The notes: generated by a model not told the origin, from the letters alone. 64,000 nt of DNA from Brevibacillus invocatus (GCF_003710915.1 NZ_RHHR01000051.1:1-64000), one strand, 5' to 3'; counted from the stretch's first letter, positions 38,274-47,776 are shown. Program-made: numbers and translations.

Positions 38274-40772
38274 ATGAAAGATCAGGATATCCTGGCGTTC
38301 ATGCGGGAGCAAGCGTACCACCCGATGACCGTGAGGGAGCTGGAGGAAGCGTTTGGTTTGGAAGACGCTGATGCCTTCAAGGAGTTAGTCAAAACGTTGA
38401 ATGGGCTGGAGGCGAGCGGGGAAGTGGTTCGTACCCGGGCCAATCGCTACGGAGTACCGGAGAAAATGAATCTGGTGCGTGGCCGATTGCAGAGCCATCC
38501 CAAAGGCTTTGGCTTTGTAATCCAGGAAACGCCTGGCATGGATGATGTCTACGTACACGCCAACGATATGAACGGCGCGCTGCACGGAGATACCGTGCTT
38601 GTCAGGGTCGAGAAAGAAGCGGGCGGAAATCGTTTGGAAGGACGCATCATCCGCGTCGTGGAGCGGGGTATTACGGAAGTAGTGGGGACGTTCAAGGACG
38701 AGACCTACTACGCGTTTGTAGTCCCGGATGAAAAGCGACTGGGCAAGGACATCTTCATCCCGAAAGAAGCGTACAACGGTGCGGTGGACGGGCACAAGGT
38801 CGTGGCCAAGATCGTCCGTTATCCAGAAGGGCGTGTCAATCCGGAGGGTGAAGTTGTCGAGATACTGGGTCATAAAAACGATCCGGGCGTAGACATTTTG
38901 TCCATCATCCGCAAATTTGGCCTGCCAGAATCTTTCCCTGAGGACGTATTGGCAGAAGCCGAAGCGGCACCGGACCAGATCTCAGAAGAAGAGATTCAGG
39001 GCCGTCGCGATTTGCGTGAGCGCATGATGGTGACGATCGACGGGGCAGATGCGAAGGACCTGGACGATGCGGTATCGCTGGAAAAGCTGCCGAACGGCAA
39101 TGTCCGTCTCGGCGTGCATATCGCAGATGTGAGCTATTACGTCCGAGAGAAATCTCCGCTGGATCAGGAAGCATTTCGTCGCGGGACCAGCGTCTATCTG
39201 GTGGATCGCGTCATCCCGATGCTGCCTCATCGTTTGTCTAATGGGATATGCAGTCTCAACCCGCAGGTAGACCGTCTGACGATCTCCTGCGACATGGAGA
39301 TGGATCATGAAGCCAAGGTCGTGAAGTACGACATCTTTTTGAGCGTCATTCAAACGAATGAGCGGATGACCTATGCGGATGTCCGCAGCATTTTGCAGGA
39401 TAAAGACGAATCGTTGATCGAGAAATATAGCGAGCTGGTTCCGATGTTCCAGGAGATGGAGCAATTGGCACTCAAGCTGCGCAAAAAACGGATGCAGCGC
39501 GGAGCGATTGACTTCGATTTTCGTGAGGCCAAAATTTATGTAAATGAAGAAGGGACACCGACTGACATTGGATTTCGGACGCGTTCCATTGCAGAGCAGA
39601 TCATCGAGGAGTTCATGCTGGCAGCGAACGAGACCGTCGCGGAGCACTTCCATTGGATGAAGCAGCCTTTCATGTACCGGATTCACGAAGACCCTAACGC
39701 AGAAAAGCTGATGGCGTTCACGGAATTCATCACGAATTTCGGCTACTCCATTCGTGGAAAAGGAAACTCGGTGCATCCGAGAGCCCTGCAGCAGCTTTTG
39801 GAAGAGGTCAAGGGCACTCCGGAAGAGATCATCATCAGCACCGTGATGCTGCGCTCGATGAAGCAAGCGCGCTATGACGCGGAAAGCCTGGGGCACTATG
39901 GCCTGTCGACGGATTTTTACACGCACTTCACGTCGCCCATTCGCCGTTATCCAGACCTTATCGTGCATCGTCGGATTCGCGAATGGATCGAGCGGGGCGA
40001 GCAGCTGTCAGAGAAGCGAATGGCCTACTGGCAGGAAAATATGCCGCTGATCGCCGAGCATGCGTCTCAACGGGAGCGTCTGGCTGTCGATGCGGAGCGG
40101 GAGACCGACGACCTGAAGAAAGCCGAGTTCATGCTGGAGCGGGTCGGCGAGGAATTCGAAGGCGTCATTTCTGGCGTGACTTCATTTGGAATTTTTGTGG
40201 AGCTGCCGAATACCATCGAAGGTTTGGTTCACGTCAGCTTCCTGACCGACGACTACTATCATTACCATGAGAGAATGTACGCGCTGGTCGGTGAACGGAC
40301 AGGGAAGCAGTTCCGCATCGGGGATGTAGTCCAGGTGCGGGTAGCCAATGTCAATGTGGACGAGAGAACAATCGATTTTGAAATCGTCGGCATGACCAAG
40401 CAGGCGGGCTTCCGCGGAAGTCGCGAGCGGACGCCAAAAGTCATCGATGGGCGTGGAAACGAGCGAAGAGGCGGGACTAGGTCCAAGCAAGACGGTTCAC
40501 GTCCGTCCCGGGATAAAGACAAGACGCATCCGGCTGCAATCCGACAAAAGTACAAAGAGCGCCGTGCTGCAAATGGAGCGTCTGGGAAAAAATCATCTCG
40601 TCGAACAGGCTCTGCAGGTGTACCAGGAAGTGAGGACGTTGTAGCGATGAAGAACGGAGAAGGGACGGATACACCAGCCGCGAGTCAAAAAGGCTTCTGG
40701 GAGGATCTGGTTCACTCCAAGAAAAAGAAACGAAAAAACGTCGCCAGTCAGGCAAAGAGAAAACGTCGTTAA
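38274..40772 (+). CDS. rnr: Ribonuclease R
   Basis: An 832-residue 3'-5' exoribonuclease that degrades structured RNA and works with tmRNA in quality control. An N-terminal winged helix (residues 1-65) is followed by cold-shock domains (about 70-225), the RNB catalytic domain (about 250-580, with [15 protein letters not shown] holding the Mg-binding aspartates and [22 protein letters not shown]-like [19 protein letters not shown]), an S1 domain (about 625-705, [19 protein letters not shown]) and a long basic tail rich in Lys/Arg/Ser. ATG 38274 lies behind AGGAGGT. It is upstream of smpB, its functional partner. Confidence 0.97.
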   Translation: MKDQDILAFMREQAYHPMTVRELEEAFGLEDADAFKELVKTLNGLEASGEVVRTRANRYGVPEKMNLVRGRLQSHPKGFGFVIQETPGMDDVYVHANDMNGALHGDTVLVRVEKEAGGNRLEGRIIRVVERGITEVVGTFKDETYYAFVVPDEKRLGKDIFIPKEAYNGAVDGHKVVAKIVRYPEGRVNPEGEVVEILGHKNDPGVDILSIIRKFGLPESFPEDVLAEAEAAPDQISEEEIQGRRDLRERMMVTIDGADAKDLDDAVSLEKLPNGNVRLGVHIADVSYYVREKSPLDQEAFRRGTSVYLVDRVIPMLPHRLSNGICSLNPQVDRLTISCDMEMDHEAKVVKYDIFLSVIQTNERMTYADVRSILQDKDESLIEKYSELVPMFQEMEQLALKLRKKRMQRGAIDFDFREAKIYVNEEGTPTDIGFRTRSIAEQIIEEFMLAANETVAEHFHWMKQPFMYRIHEDPNAEKLMAFTEFITNFGYSIRGKGNSVHPRALQQLLEEVKGTPEEIIISTVMLRSMKQARYDAESLGHYGLSTDFYTHFTSPIRRYPDLIVHRRIREWIERGEQLSEKRMAYWQENMPLIAEHASQRERLAVDAERETDDLKKAEFMLERVGEEFEGVISGVTSFGIFVELPNTIEGLVHVSFLTDDYYHYHERMYALVGERTGKQFRIGDVVQVRVANVNVDERTIDFEIVGMTKQAGFRGSRERTPKVIDGRGNERRGGTRSKQDGSRPSRDKDKTHPAAIRQKYKERRAANGASGKKSSRRTGSAGVPGSEDVVAMKNGEGTDTPAASQKGFWEDLVHSKKKKRKNVASQAKRKRR

Positions 40773-40900
40773 ACAGTTGTTTAGCTGGCCATTCTGGGTG
40801 AAAACAGCGGGAATGGCCGGGTAAATCCCTTGCCACAACGTTAAAAATTTGCTAAACTAACTGATACCAATGCGGAACATGCACAAGCGAGGTGATCTCC

Positions 40901-41374
40901 ATGTCAAAAGATAAAGCCGGCACCAAGACGATTGCTCAAAACCGAAAAGCCCGCCACGATTATCACATCGAGCAAGTATTTGAGGCAGGCATCGCCCTGA
41001 CCGGTACGGAGATCAAAGCAGTGCGTGCAGCCCGCGTGCAGCTCAAAGACAGCTTCGCCCGCGTGCAAGATGGTGAATTGCTCCTGTACAACGTGCATAT
41101 CAGCCCGTACGAGCAGGGCAATCGTTACAACCACGAGCCAGAGCGCACACGCAAGCTCCTGATGAAACGTCTGGAAATCCTCAAGCTCAATGGCTTGATC
41201 CGGGAGAGAGGCTACTCGCTCGTCCCGCTCAGCATCTACCTCAAGGGTGGATGGGCCAAAGTAGAGCTGGCGCTAGTCAAAGGGAAGAAGAACTACGACA
41301 AGCGCGAGGATCTCAAGAAAAAGGACGCAGCACGGGAAGTGGAGCGTGCTTTGCGGGAGCGGCAGAAGGTGTAG
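40901..41374 (+). CDS. smpB: SsrA-binding protein SmpB
   Basis: A 157-residue RNA-binding protein that brings tmRNA to stalled ribosomes. Signature segments are [58 protein letters not shown] and the basic tail [20 protein letters not shown] that becomes helical in the mRNA channel. ATG 40901 follows GAGGTGAT; an in-frame GTG at 40892 is within that site. The gene for its RNA partner ssrA follows. Confidence 0.97.
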   Translation: MSKDKAGTKTIAQNRKARHDYHIEQVFEAGIALTGTEIKAVRAARVQLKDSFARVQDGELLLYNVHISPYEQGNRYNHEPERTRKLLMKRLEILKLNGLIRERGYSLVPLSIYLKGGWAKVELALVKGKKNYDKREDLKKKDAAREVERALRERQKV

Positions 41375-41429
41375 TTTGGTGCAGAATCGCCTAGTTGGAT
41401 CGTGCTGGCAGGACTGGCAGGAATCCACG

Positions 41430-41544
41430 TTGAGAAATGCATGACTTTTGTGCTATAGTGAAAGAGCAGTAAACACTGTTAACAACACACAACACAGTCT
41501 AGGTGTGGAACGGTAGGTTACCTCTCTTCGCCTAGACTTTTTTA
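41430..41544 (+). promoter_or_regulatory. ssrA leader: promoter followed by a terminator-like hairpin
   Basis: TTGAGA (41430-41435) and TATAGT (41454-41459) are 18 bp apart. About 37 nt past the expected start comes the stem AGTCTAGGTG / CGCCTAGACT (41496-41505 / 41529-41538, one mismatch) and seven T. The mature tmRNA begins only 10 nt later. The hairpin could be an attenuator of ssrA, or the end of smpB read-through transcripts. Confidence 0.65.
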
Positions 41545-41553
41545 TCCCATCCT

Positions 41554-41909
41554 GGGGGCGTTCTGGATTCGACGAGGATGGTAGAGCATGAGAAGCGAGC
41601 CGGGGGGCTGCGGACCTCGTCAACAACGCGGAACGCCATTAACTGGCAACAAACAACTTTCTCTCGCTGCTTAATAACCAGTGAGGCGCTACCACTCCAT
41701 CGCCCATGTGGCGTGACTAGCGCTCAACTTTAGTGGGATACGCCAGAGGCTTCCGCCTGGAGCCGAAGGAAGAAGATGAATCAGGCTAGGTGCTGGGTCA
41801 GCGCGTCACTCCGCGAATCCATCACCGAAATCTAAATGAGTGACTGCGCTCGGAGATGCTCATGTGTCGCTGTTTTCGGACGGGGGTTCGAATCCCCCCG
41901 CCTCCACCA
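41554..41909 (+). ncRNA. ssrA: Transfer-messenger RNA (tmRNA)
   Basis: A 356-nt gene. The 5' acceptor strand GGGGGCG pairs with CGCCTCC before the encoded ACCA, and GGTTCGAATCC is the T-loop. The tag frame at 41645-41674 encodes GNKQLSLAA followed by TAA, so the released tag would be (A)GNKQLSLAA. The LAA-type end is the ClpXP/ClpAP degradation signal. It is preceded by smpB and followed by AT-rich accessory DNA, fitting the use of ssrA 3' ends as integration sites in many bacteria. Confidence 0.97.
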
Positions 41910-41982
41910 AATACATAAAAAGTGAAGCCACCTGATGTGTGACTTAAACCATATTTTTGCCGCATCGGCAAGGTTATGCTTT

Positions 41983-42020
41983 AAAAAACTTTAGGCAAAT
42001 ATATGCTTTAAAGTTTTTTA
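41983..42020 (+). terminator. Terminator downstream of ssrA
   Basis: AAAAAACTTTA-GGCA pairs with TGC-TTTAAAGTTTTTT around a short AT loop, with a T-run on the right arm. Confidence 0.7.
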
Positions 42021-42065
42021 TTTATATTCGGGCATGGTTGGATTGCCTTTAACAAGGTGTTCATA

Positions 42066-42404
42066 ATGATTGTAAATACTCTTGGCGAGCGAGTTAAAAT
42101 GGTTAGGAAAAGGAATAAATTGACTCAAGTTGATTTTGCTAAAATTCTTGGTATATCTCAATCGAATTTAAGTGAGATTGAATCAGGAAAATCAAAACCA
42201 TCTATTGATGTTCTGATTTCATTGATAACTCAGTTCGAAATAGATTTGCAGTGGCTTTTATTAAGCGAAGTGACATCTTGTAAAACTGAAATAGCAAAAG
42301 ACGAAATGGAATTAATTCGTTCTTATAGAAAGTTACAGGATATTGCTAAAGAAGAAGTTTTAGATTTTGTAAATTTAAAATTAGCTCGATATAGAAGGAA
42401 ATAA
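42066..42404 (+). CDS. XRE-family transcriptional regulator
   Basis: A 112-residue protein with a Cro/C1 helix-turn-helix at residues about 5-60 (LGERVKMVRKRNKLTQVDFAKILG, ISQSNLSEIESGKSKPS) and a short helical C-terminus (EMELIRSYRKLQDIAKEEVLDF). It probably controls its own gene and perhaps the CBASS operon downstream. ATG 42066 is preceded by AAGGTG. The gene is much more AT-rich than ssrA and rnr, which suggests acquisition. A strong hairpin separates it from the next gene. Confidence 0.88.
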   Translation: MIVNTLGERVKMVRKRNKLTQVDFAKILGISQSNLSEIESGKSKPSIDVLISLITQFEIDLQWLLLSEVTSCKTEIAKDEMELIRSYRKLQDIAKEEVLDFVNLKLARYRRK

Positions 42405-42437
42405 CACTCAAAGACTCGTCGAATTAGCTTTTTATAC

Positions 42438-42484
42438 AAAAAATAGGGGGATGACAGAAAAAATCTGTCATCCCCCTATTTTTT
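42438..42484. terminator. Perfect 21-bp inverted repeat, bidirectional terminator
   Basis: The left arm 42438-42458 (AAAAAATAGGGGGATGACAGA) pairs without mismatch with 42464-42484 around a loop of five A. The arms end in A6 and T6. It insulates the XRE gene from the CBASS operon. Confidence 0.9.
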
Positions 42485-42773
42485 GTTAAAGAGTTTACGT
42501 TGTTGACCAAATCAAATCAACCCTTTAAGATTAAAGGGATAACCATCTTTTTGTTTTATTGGTAAGTATGAGATGTGGGGCATCTCAATATTTACTAGTC
42601 TCATGTGATACTCAACCAACATTATTCTACAAGTTCATTTTGTAGAATACAAGAACTTTTTTCATAAACACTACGCAAGAACTACATAATTCGAAAAAAT
42701 TCAATAGTTGAATCGTAGGATACATGGGACTAGGGATGGTTACATATATCAATTCTTGCGAGGTGTATGGTTA
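42485..42773. other. Leader region of the CBASS operon with several hairpins
   Basis: A 289-bp AT-rich non-coding stretch. It holds small inverted repeats: CCCTTTAAGATTAAAGGG (42521-42538), GAGATGTGGGGCATCTC, and a 9-7-9 palindrome at 42624-42648 (ATTCTACAA ... TTGTAGAAT) that looks like an operator. The promoter must lie here, but no clear -35/-10 pair was found. Confidence 0.5.
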
Positions 42774-43943
42774 ATGAACACGCTAGTAAATTTTGCAACT
42801 GTTGGACTTCAGATGGAGGACTTGTTACAACGCATATGCAGTACGCTTCAAATCACTAGAACACAATACGATGCAATCGAAACATCTTATGGGTCTGTAT
42901 CTAAGTGGCTCAGTGGCGATGAAGACTTATTGAAAGATGTTGATGTTGTCATCTATCCACAAGGATCATTGCGTATTGGTACTACGGTAAAGCCACTGTC
43001 GAAACAAGAGTATGATTTGGATCTTGTGTGCGAATTAAAGCTAGACTGGAGTAAAACCGATGCTATGGAAGTGTTTGATGCAATTAAAAAGCGGATGCTC
43101 CAAAATGAAACATACGCACAGATGTTAGAAGTGAAAAAACGATGCGTTCGGTTGAATTACGCTGGGAATTATCATTTAGATATACTTCCTGCATGTCCAA
43201 CCAATCTTGTTAGCGACGATTGTTGTATAAAAGTTCCCGACCGATCCGTAGAGGGATGGAAGGACAGTAACCCAAAAGGTTATGCTGAATGGTTCGACAA
43301 AGTTGCAAATGACTATATACCGTTGCAACAGTATGAGTTGTTTGAGAAGAGAGCAGAAATTCAACCACTTCCGGATGTAGAAGCAGTTGAATTAAAGCCC
43401 CCACTCAAAAGAGCTGTTCAACTCATAAAGCGGTATAGAGATGTTTATTTCGAAAATAATCCGGAATTTGCTCCGATCAGCATAGTTCTGACCACACTGG
43501 CAGCTCAAACATACAACAAACAAGGTTCTGTTGCCGAAACTATTCAAGGGGTTCTCGATGGGATATCTGTTTTACTTTCTAAGGCTCAACAACAGAATAA
43601 ACGACTGAAGGTTGCGAATCCAATGAATCCACTTGAAGATTTAAGCGAGCGTTGGGATAACGATGCAATGGCGTACAAGCATTTCGTGAAATTTGTTTAT
43701 GATTTTCAACGTGAGTGGAACCAAATCATAGATCTCCGTGGTATTCAGTATGTTTCGACAGCCCTCATAGGTATGTTCAAAGGTCATCTACCAGTTGAAG
43801 AAGAACTTCGTAAGCAAGCTAATTTCATGAGAGTACTCCGGGAGAATAATAAATTAGGAGTGACATCCTCTGGAATCCTTACAACTAGCATGCTCTCCAA
43901 TACTATTCCTGTAAAGGGACACAACTTCTATGGATCAGTTTAA
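42774..43943 (+). CDS. CBASS CD-NTase (cGAS/DncV-like nucleotidyltransferase)
   Basis: A 389-residue nucleotidyltransferase predicted to make a cyclic oligonucleotide alarm signal on phage infection. The motif QGSLRIGT has Gly-Ser at 64-65, the metal-binding aspartates are D81 and D83 (EYDLDLV), and the third is D136 (YHLDILPA). A helical C-domain follows (KRAVQLIKRYRDVYFE, FAPISIVLTTLAAQTY). The C-terminus is KGHNFYGSV, an aromatic-glycine tail of the kind that E2-like enzymes conjugate in CBASS type II. ATG 42774 follows GAGGTG at 8 nt. The end overlaps the next gene by 14 bp. Product chemistry is unknown. Confidence 0.93.
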   Translation: MNTLVNFATVGLQMEDLLQRICSTLQITRTQYDAIETSYGSVSKWLSGDEDLLKDVDVVIYPQGSLRIGTTVKPLSKQEYDLDLVCELKLDWSKTDAMEVFDAIKKRMLQNETYAQMLEVKKRCVRLNYAGNYHLDILPACPTNLVSDDCCIKVPDRSVEGWKDSNPKGYAEWFDKVANDYIPLQQYELFEKRAEIQPLPDVEAVELKPPLKRAVQLIKRYRDVYFENNPEFAPISIVLTTLAAQTYNKQGSVAETIQGVLDGISVLLSKAQQQNKRLKVANPMNPLEDLSERWDNDAMAYKHFVKFVYDFQREWNQIIDLRGIQYVSTALIGMFKGHLPVEEELRKQANFMRVLRENNKLGVTSSGILTTSMLSNTIPVKGHNFYGSV

Positions 43944-44424
43944 ACGCAAGATGTATTTGAATGGTCCAAATAAGTGGTTGATTCGTGTCAAGGTTCCAAC
44001 CTTGGCCGAACAGTCACATTCTCTTCTAGAAGCCTATCCGCAATTTACAGTGGTTCATTCAAATCTGAATGAAATCATTTGGCAGGGCTCCCTTCAGCCA
44101 ACAGAGTTATCTCTGTCCTATACCGTGAAAATTTTGTATAGGCGTAATGATAAACAGAAATTGAAAGTATGGGTAATCTCGCCAGCACTAAAGGTAAGAG
44201 AAGGAGAGTCTAAAATTCCTCATATGTATGAGCAGGACAGGCTTTGTTTGTATTATCCCCAGGCAAGGGAATGGACGCCTAGAAAATGGATCCACAAGAC
44301 TATAGTCCCCTGGATTTGCGAATGGCTTTATTATTACGAGATTTGGCATGTTACCGGTGAATGGTTAGGTGGAGGTATTCACGGAGAGGCAGATCCGGAA
44401 AGTGAGGATAAAGAGGATGTATAA
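43930..44424 (+). CDS. CBASS E2-like protein (type II-short)
   Basis: A 164-residue protein that looks like the stand-alone ubiquitin-conjugating-enzyme-like protein of short type II CBASS. A strand-rich core (LSLSYTVKILYRR, LKVWVISPAL) precedes HMYEQDRLCLYYPQ with the likely catalytic Cys106, then a conserved WTPRKWI segment and a C-terminal helix (TIVPWICEWLYYYEIWHVTGEWLGGG). E2-like proteins link to or process the CD-NTase to raise its activity. No E1 or JAB gene is present. Start ATG 43930 lies within the end of the CD-NTase gene, and its stop overlaps the effector start. Confidence 0.82.
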   Translation: MDQFKRKMYLNGPNKWLIRVKVPTLAEQSHSLLEAYPQFTVVHSNLNEIIWQGSLQPTELSLSYTVKILYRRNDKQKLKVWVISPALKVREGESKIPHMYEQDRLCLYYPQAREWTPRKWIHKTIVPWICEWLYYYEIWHVTGEWLGGGIHGEADPESEDKEDV

Positions 44425-45355
44425 AATCCTGTCTATAGATGGTGGGGGAATAAAAGGGGTTTTTCCTGTATCATTTCTGGCAACGATAGAGGAAGACTTG
44501 GAAGGGAAATCGATTGTAGAGTACTTTGATCTTATTGTAGGAACATCAACCGGTGGATTAATTGCACTTGCACTAAGTTTAGGATTTAGGGCATCAGAAA
44601 TTTTAAAGTTCTATGAGGAATTCGGTCCCCAAATTTTTGAGCGTCGTGGTTTGTTGTCCCAATTATCAAAAGCTAAGTATGCACAAGAACCCTTGAAGAA
44701 AGCACTGCAGGAATTGTTTCAAGATAAAGTGATTGGTGATTGTAAAACGAGATTAATCATTCCTTCTGTTAACCTTAATACAGGGGAAGTGTATATGTAC
44801 AAAACTGCCCATCATGAGCGATTCAGAAGCGATTATAAAAAGCCCATCATTGAGGCAGCATTAGCAACTTCTGCGGCACCTACGTACTTTCCGGTTCAAT
44901 TTGATTCAGCAGGCGCAGCCCTCGTGGATGGTGGAATATGTGCAAATAACCCAGCAGGTTTAGCAGCTGTAGAGGCAGTGAGTGTACTTGGATGGCCAGT
45001 TGGAAATGTTCAATTATTATCGATAGGTTGTACTATGGAACCAATTTTAGTAGATTCAGATAGATCTGCTGGAGATATGGGGGCAGCTCAATGGGGAATG
45101 AATCTGTTGCACTTAACTATGGCTGCTCAATCTTCTCTTTCCTACGGAACAGCTCAGTTGTTATTGGGACATCAGAATGTACATCGAATTTGTCCAGTGG
45201 TTGGAAATGGGAAATTTAGCCTGGATGGAGTTGATAAAATTCCAGAGTTGAAGGGGATCGGAAGTGTTGAAGGAAGAAAAGCCAAATCTCTCTTCTGGGA
45301 TATTTTCCTGAAAAGGGAAGCTGAGCTATTTCTACCGATTTATCAACTAGTGTAA
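44417..45355 (+). CDS. capV: Patatin-like phospholipase, CBASS effector (CapV type)
   Basis: A 312-residue patatin-fold lipase. The oxyanion motif IDGGGIKG is at residues 7-14, the nucleophile elbow GTSTGG has Ser44, and the catalytic Asp lies in ALVDGGICANNPA. In CBASS such effectors bind the cyclic nucleotide and degrade the cell membrane, killing the infected cell. ATG 44417 gives the typical MYKILSIDGGG start and overlaps the E2 gene by 8 bp, so the three genes form one tightly coupled operon. No membrane helix or signal peptide is present, so it acts from the cytoplasm. Confidence 0.93.
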   Translation: MYKILSIDGGGIKGVFPVSFLATIEEDLEGKSIVEYFDLIVGTSTGGLIALALSLGFRASEILKFYEEFGPQIFERRGLLSQLSKAKYAQEPLKKALQELFQDKVIGDCKTRLIIPSVNLNTGEVYMYKTAHHERFRSDYKKPIIEAALATSAAPTYFPVQFDSAGAALVDGGICANNPAGLAAVEAVSVLGWPVGNVQLLSIGCTMEPILVDSDRSAGDMGAAQWGMNLLHLTMAAQSSLSYGTAQLLLGHQNVHRICPVVGNGKFSLDGVDKIPELKGIGSVEGRKAKSLFWDIFLKREAELFLPIYQLV

Positions 45356-45406
45356 GTTTCTTGATTTAATAGGTAGGGACTATGATTTGGTTCCTTTTGG
45401 GTTTAA

Positions 45407-45443
45407 AGGATGGTTATCTGATTTCAAGTGACCATCTTTTTCT
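45407..45443 (+). terminator. Terminator of the CBASS operon
   Basis: AAGGATGGTTA pairs imperfectly with TGACCATCTT around a 13-nt loop and is followed by TTTCTT. Confidence 0.75.
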
Positions 45444-45699
45444 TATTCAGCCTCCATAATTCCTACATATTGTCCTTCTATACTTACAGCACAAGAAGAG
45501 ACAGACATTCGATAAGGGAGGGCAGATTCTTACGGTATTGTCGTTGAATTAGCTGTATGATTATCCCTCGGGGTTGTTAGGTATTTAGCGAGGGACACTA
45601 TCTATCGGGAGCATTGTGACCATGTTCATGATAAGCGTATACTTTCTCAAACGTAAGAAGGAAAGATGATTGCAATTGAACGACTGAGAGGTGCTTAGG
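45444..45699. other. Intergenic region before the two-component system
   Basis: About 250 bp without a convincing gene. It must hold the promoter of the response regulator; no second copy of the ssrA 3' end or other attachment-site repeat was found. Confidence 0.4.
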
Positions 45700-46395
45700 T
45701 TGTCCAATATTCTGATCGTAGATGATGAGCGACAAATCCTTGAAATACTGTCTTCGTATTTAAAAAAGGAAGGATACCATGTCAGTACAGCTGAAGATGG
45801 TACACAGGCACTGGAATATGCTTCGACGTATCCTATTGACCTCATGATCCTCGATTTGATGTTGCCAGACATGACTGGAGAGGATGTGTGCAGGGAGATC
45901 CGGAAAACTTCACGAGTGCCAATCTTGATGTTGACGGCGAAAAGTGGGGAGGCCGACAGAATCACTGGTTTGGAGATAGGAGCAGATGACTATATTATTA
46001 AACCATTTAGCCCACGTGAGCTCGTCGCAAGAGTTAGAGCAATACTGAGAAGAGCAGGGGAGTACCAGGTATTGAGCGATCTCATCCGCATTGGCGAAAT
46101 AGAGATTTCCCTTCGTGAGCGTAGCGTTACCAAGAAGGGTATTGCTCTAGAATTGACATCCAATGAATTTCGCTTACTTACCACTTTGGTTCGTCACCCA
46201 GGTCGAACGTGGACACGTGAAGAATTAGTGGAGGAAGTACTCGGAATGGACTTCATAGGCAGTGATCGAACGATCGACACGCATATCAAGAATTTACGTC
46301 AAAAGATCGAAGATGATCCAAAACAACCGGAATACATTAAGACTGTATATGGATTGGGTTATCGCTTTGACAATCCCACGAGGAATGGGAGATAA
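45700..46395 (+). CDS. OmpR-family response regulator
   Basis: A 231-residue regulator. The receiver domain (residues 1-115) has the acidic pair in IVDDERQ, phospho-acceptor D52 (MILDLMLPD), and the KPF motif near 100. The C-terminal winged helix (about 130-225) shows ELTSNEFRLLTTLVRHPGRTWTREELV and RTIDTHIKNLRQKIEDDP. The TTG start at 45700 follows GAGAGGTG at 6 nt; an in-frame GTG at 45691 is part of that site. It is followed after 3 bp by its kinase. Proximity to copper genes suggests a metal or envelope-stress input, which is an inference. Confidence 0.93.
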   Translation: MSNILIVDDERQILEILSSYLKKEGYHVSTAEDGTQALEYASTYPIDLMILDLMLPDMTGEDVCREIRKTSRVPILMLTAKSGEADRITGLEIGADDYIIKPFSPRELVARVRAILRRAGEYQVLSDLIRIGEIEISLRERSVTKKGIALELTSNEFRLLTTLVRHPGRTWTREELVEEVLGMDFIGSDRTIDTHIKNLRQKIEDDPKQPEYIKTVYGLGYRFDNPTRNGR

Positions 46396-46398
46396 CTT

Positions 46399-47736
46399 AT
46401 GAGGCGCATATGGATGAGGCTTGCACTGACCTTCATGGCCGTTAGCGCCAGTGGCATTTTGATATCCACGGTTTTGTCCATTAAAGAAATGGATTATCAT
46501 TTTTCAATGTATCTGAATGAGGTCAATCAACAGCACGAACAGGATCTGCTGGACATCCTTGAGAACGAGTATCAAACAGGACTAGGATGGGACGATCAAA
46601 CATATCTAAAACTGAAAGCCGCTTCTTCCGTATTAGGTTTGCAGTTTTCCCTGTTTGACCAGGAGCATAGGCTCATTCGAACGTTTGGAAAAGCTGTGAA
46701 CCCTGAAGATACAAGTAGCGTGAACATGATTCCTATAAAAGAACGGGATCATACAATCGGGTATATCGGCATTCAATATGACAACTCGTACGCCATGTCG
46801 TTGGAGGAACACTTCCGGATGGCTCATACGAATGCTATGCAGTGGACCATGCTCGCTTTGCTACTCCTCGTCTGTATCGCCAGTATTTTCATTGCAAAAC
46901 GTCTTGCTAAACCGATCGTAGATATGAGTGACGCTTCGCGAGCTGTTTCAAGAGGAGATTTATCTATCAGAGTGGATCTGCCCCAAGGGGAAGACGAATT
47001 GTCCGTTCTCGTGCATTCATTTAATAATCTCGTTCAAAGCCTACAAAAGCAGGAGGAACTGAGGAAACGGCTTACGTCTGATATTGCACACGAGCTACGT
47101 ACACCATTAAACACATTGCTTGCCCAGACTGAAGGAATGTTGGATGGCATTTGGGAAGCTACTCCAGAACACCTAGAGGCAACTCGTTCCGAAGTGTTGC
47201 GGCTCATCCGCATCGTAAGCGATTTAGACCAAGTTATCCAGGTAGAATCCGGAGCACTAAACATCTCTCAAAATGAGATCAATCTAACCAATGTAGTAGG
47301 TGGAATTGTGGAATCGATGACAGCAGCCTTTCAGCTACAAGGAATTCAAGTGAAAAGTTACTTGAAATCCACTGCATGGATTATGGGGGACCAACAAAGA
47401 ATTGCTCAAGCGATCTCCAACCTGCTTACAAACGCTTTGAAGCACACACCACCAGGGGGTGAAGTGAACGTCACCCTCGAACAAAAGAAGAGGATCGTCG
47501 AGGTCAAGGTCGTAGATAACGGAACGGGAATTTCACCCGAAGATTTACCCTTTGTTTTTGAACGGTTTTATCGGGGAGATCGCTCACGAAATCGGGAAAA
47601 GGGAGGAACCGGTCTCGGTTTGACCATTGTGAAGGGGATCGTGGAAGCTCACCAGGGAAACGTCGCCATTACAAGTGAAGTGGGCAAGGGTACCATTGTG
47701 ACACTTACATTTCCGGCGATAAGGAACCCAGCATAA
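46399..47736 (+). CDS. Sensor histidine kinase
   Basis: A 445-residue membrane kinase. TM1 is at about 8-27, an extracytoplasmic sensor domain spans about 28-150, TM2 is at about 150-170, a HAMP domain follows, then HisKA with the phospho-acceptor H231 (DIAHELRTPLNTL) and a HATPase domain with N box (QAISNLLTNALKHTP), G1 (DNGTGIS), F box and G2 (GGTGLGLTIVKGIVE). The sensor domain contains no obvious His/Met copper cluster, so its signal is unknown. It is co-transcribed with the preceding regulator. Confidence 0.94.
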   Translation: MRRIWMRLALTFMAVSASGILISTVLSIKEMDYHFSMYLNEVNQQHEQDLLDILENEYQTGLGWDDQTYLKLKAASSVLGLQFSLFDQEHRLIRTFGKAVNPEDTSSVNMIPIKERDHTIGYIGIQYDNSYAMSLEEHFRMAHTNAMQWTMLALLLLVCIASIFIAKRLAKPIVDMSDASRAVSRGDLSIRVDLPQGEDELSVLVHSFNNLVQSLQKQEELRKRLTSDIAHELRTPLNTLLAQTEGMLDGIWEATPEHLEATRSEVLRLIRIVSDLDQVIQVESGALNISQNEINLTNVVGGIVESMTAAFQLQGIQVKSYLKSTAWIMGDQQRIAQAISNLLTNALKHTPPGGEVNVTLEQKKRIVEVKVVDNGTGISPEDLPFVFERFYRGDRSRNREKGGTGLGLTIVKGIVEAHQGNVAITSEVGKGTIVTLTFPAIRNPA

Positions 47737-47776
47737 ACAAGGGAACGTATGTAGCTTTGATTTTGTTGCAAGGTCC

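Noticed and set aside
42485-42773. A retron-like RNA before the CBASS genes
   Set aside because: The small hairpins do not form a retron layout and no reverse transcriptase gene is near.
41910-45700. An integrated island with attachment-site duplication of the ssrA 3' end
   Set aside because: No second copy of the ssrA tail and no integrase were found in the window, so only the position is suggestive.
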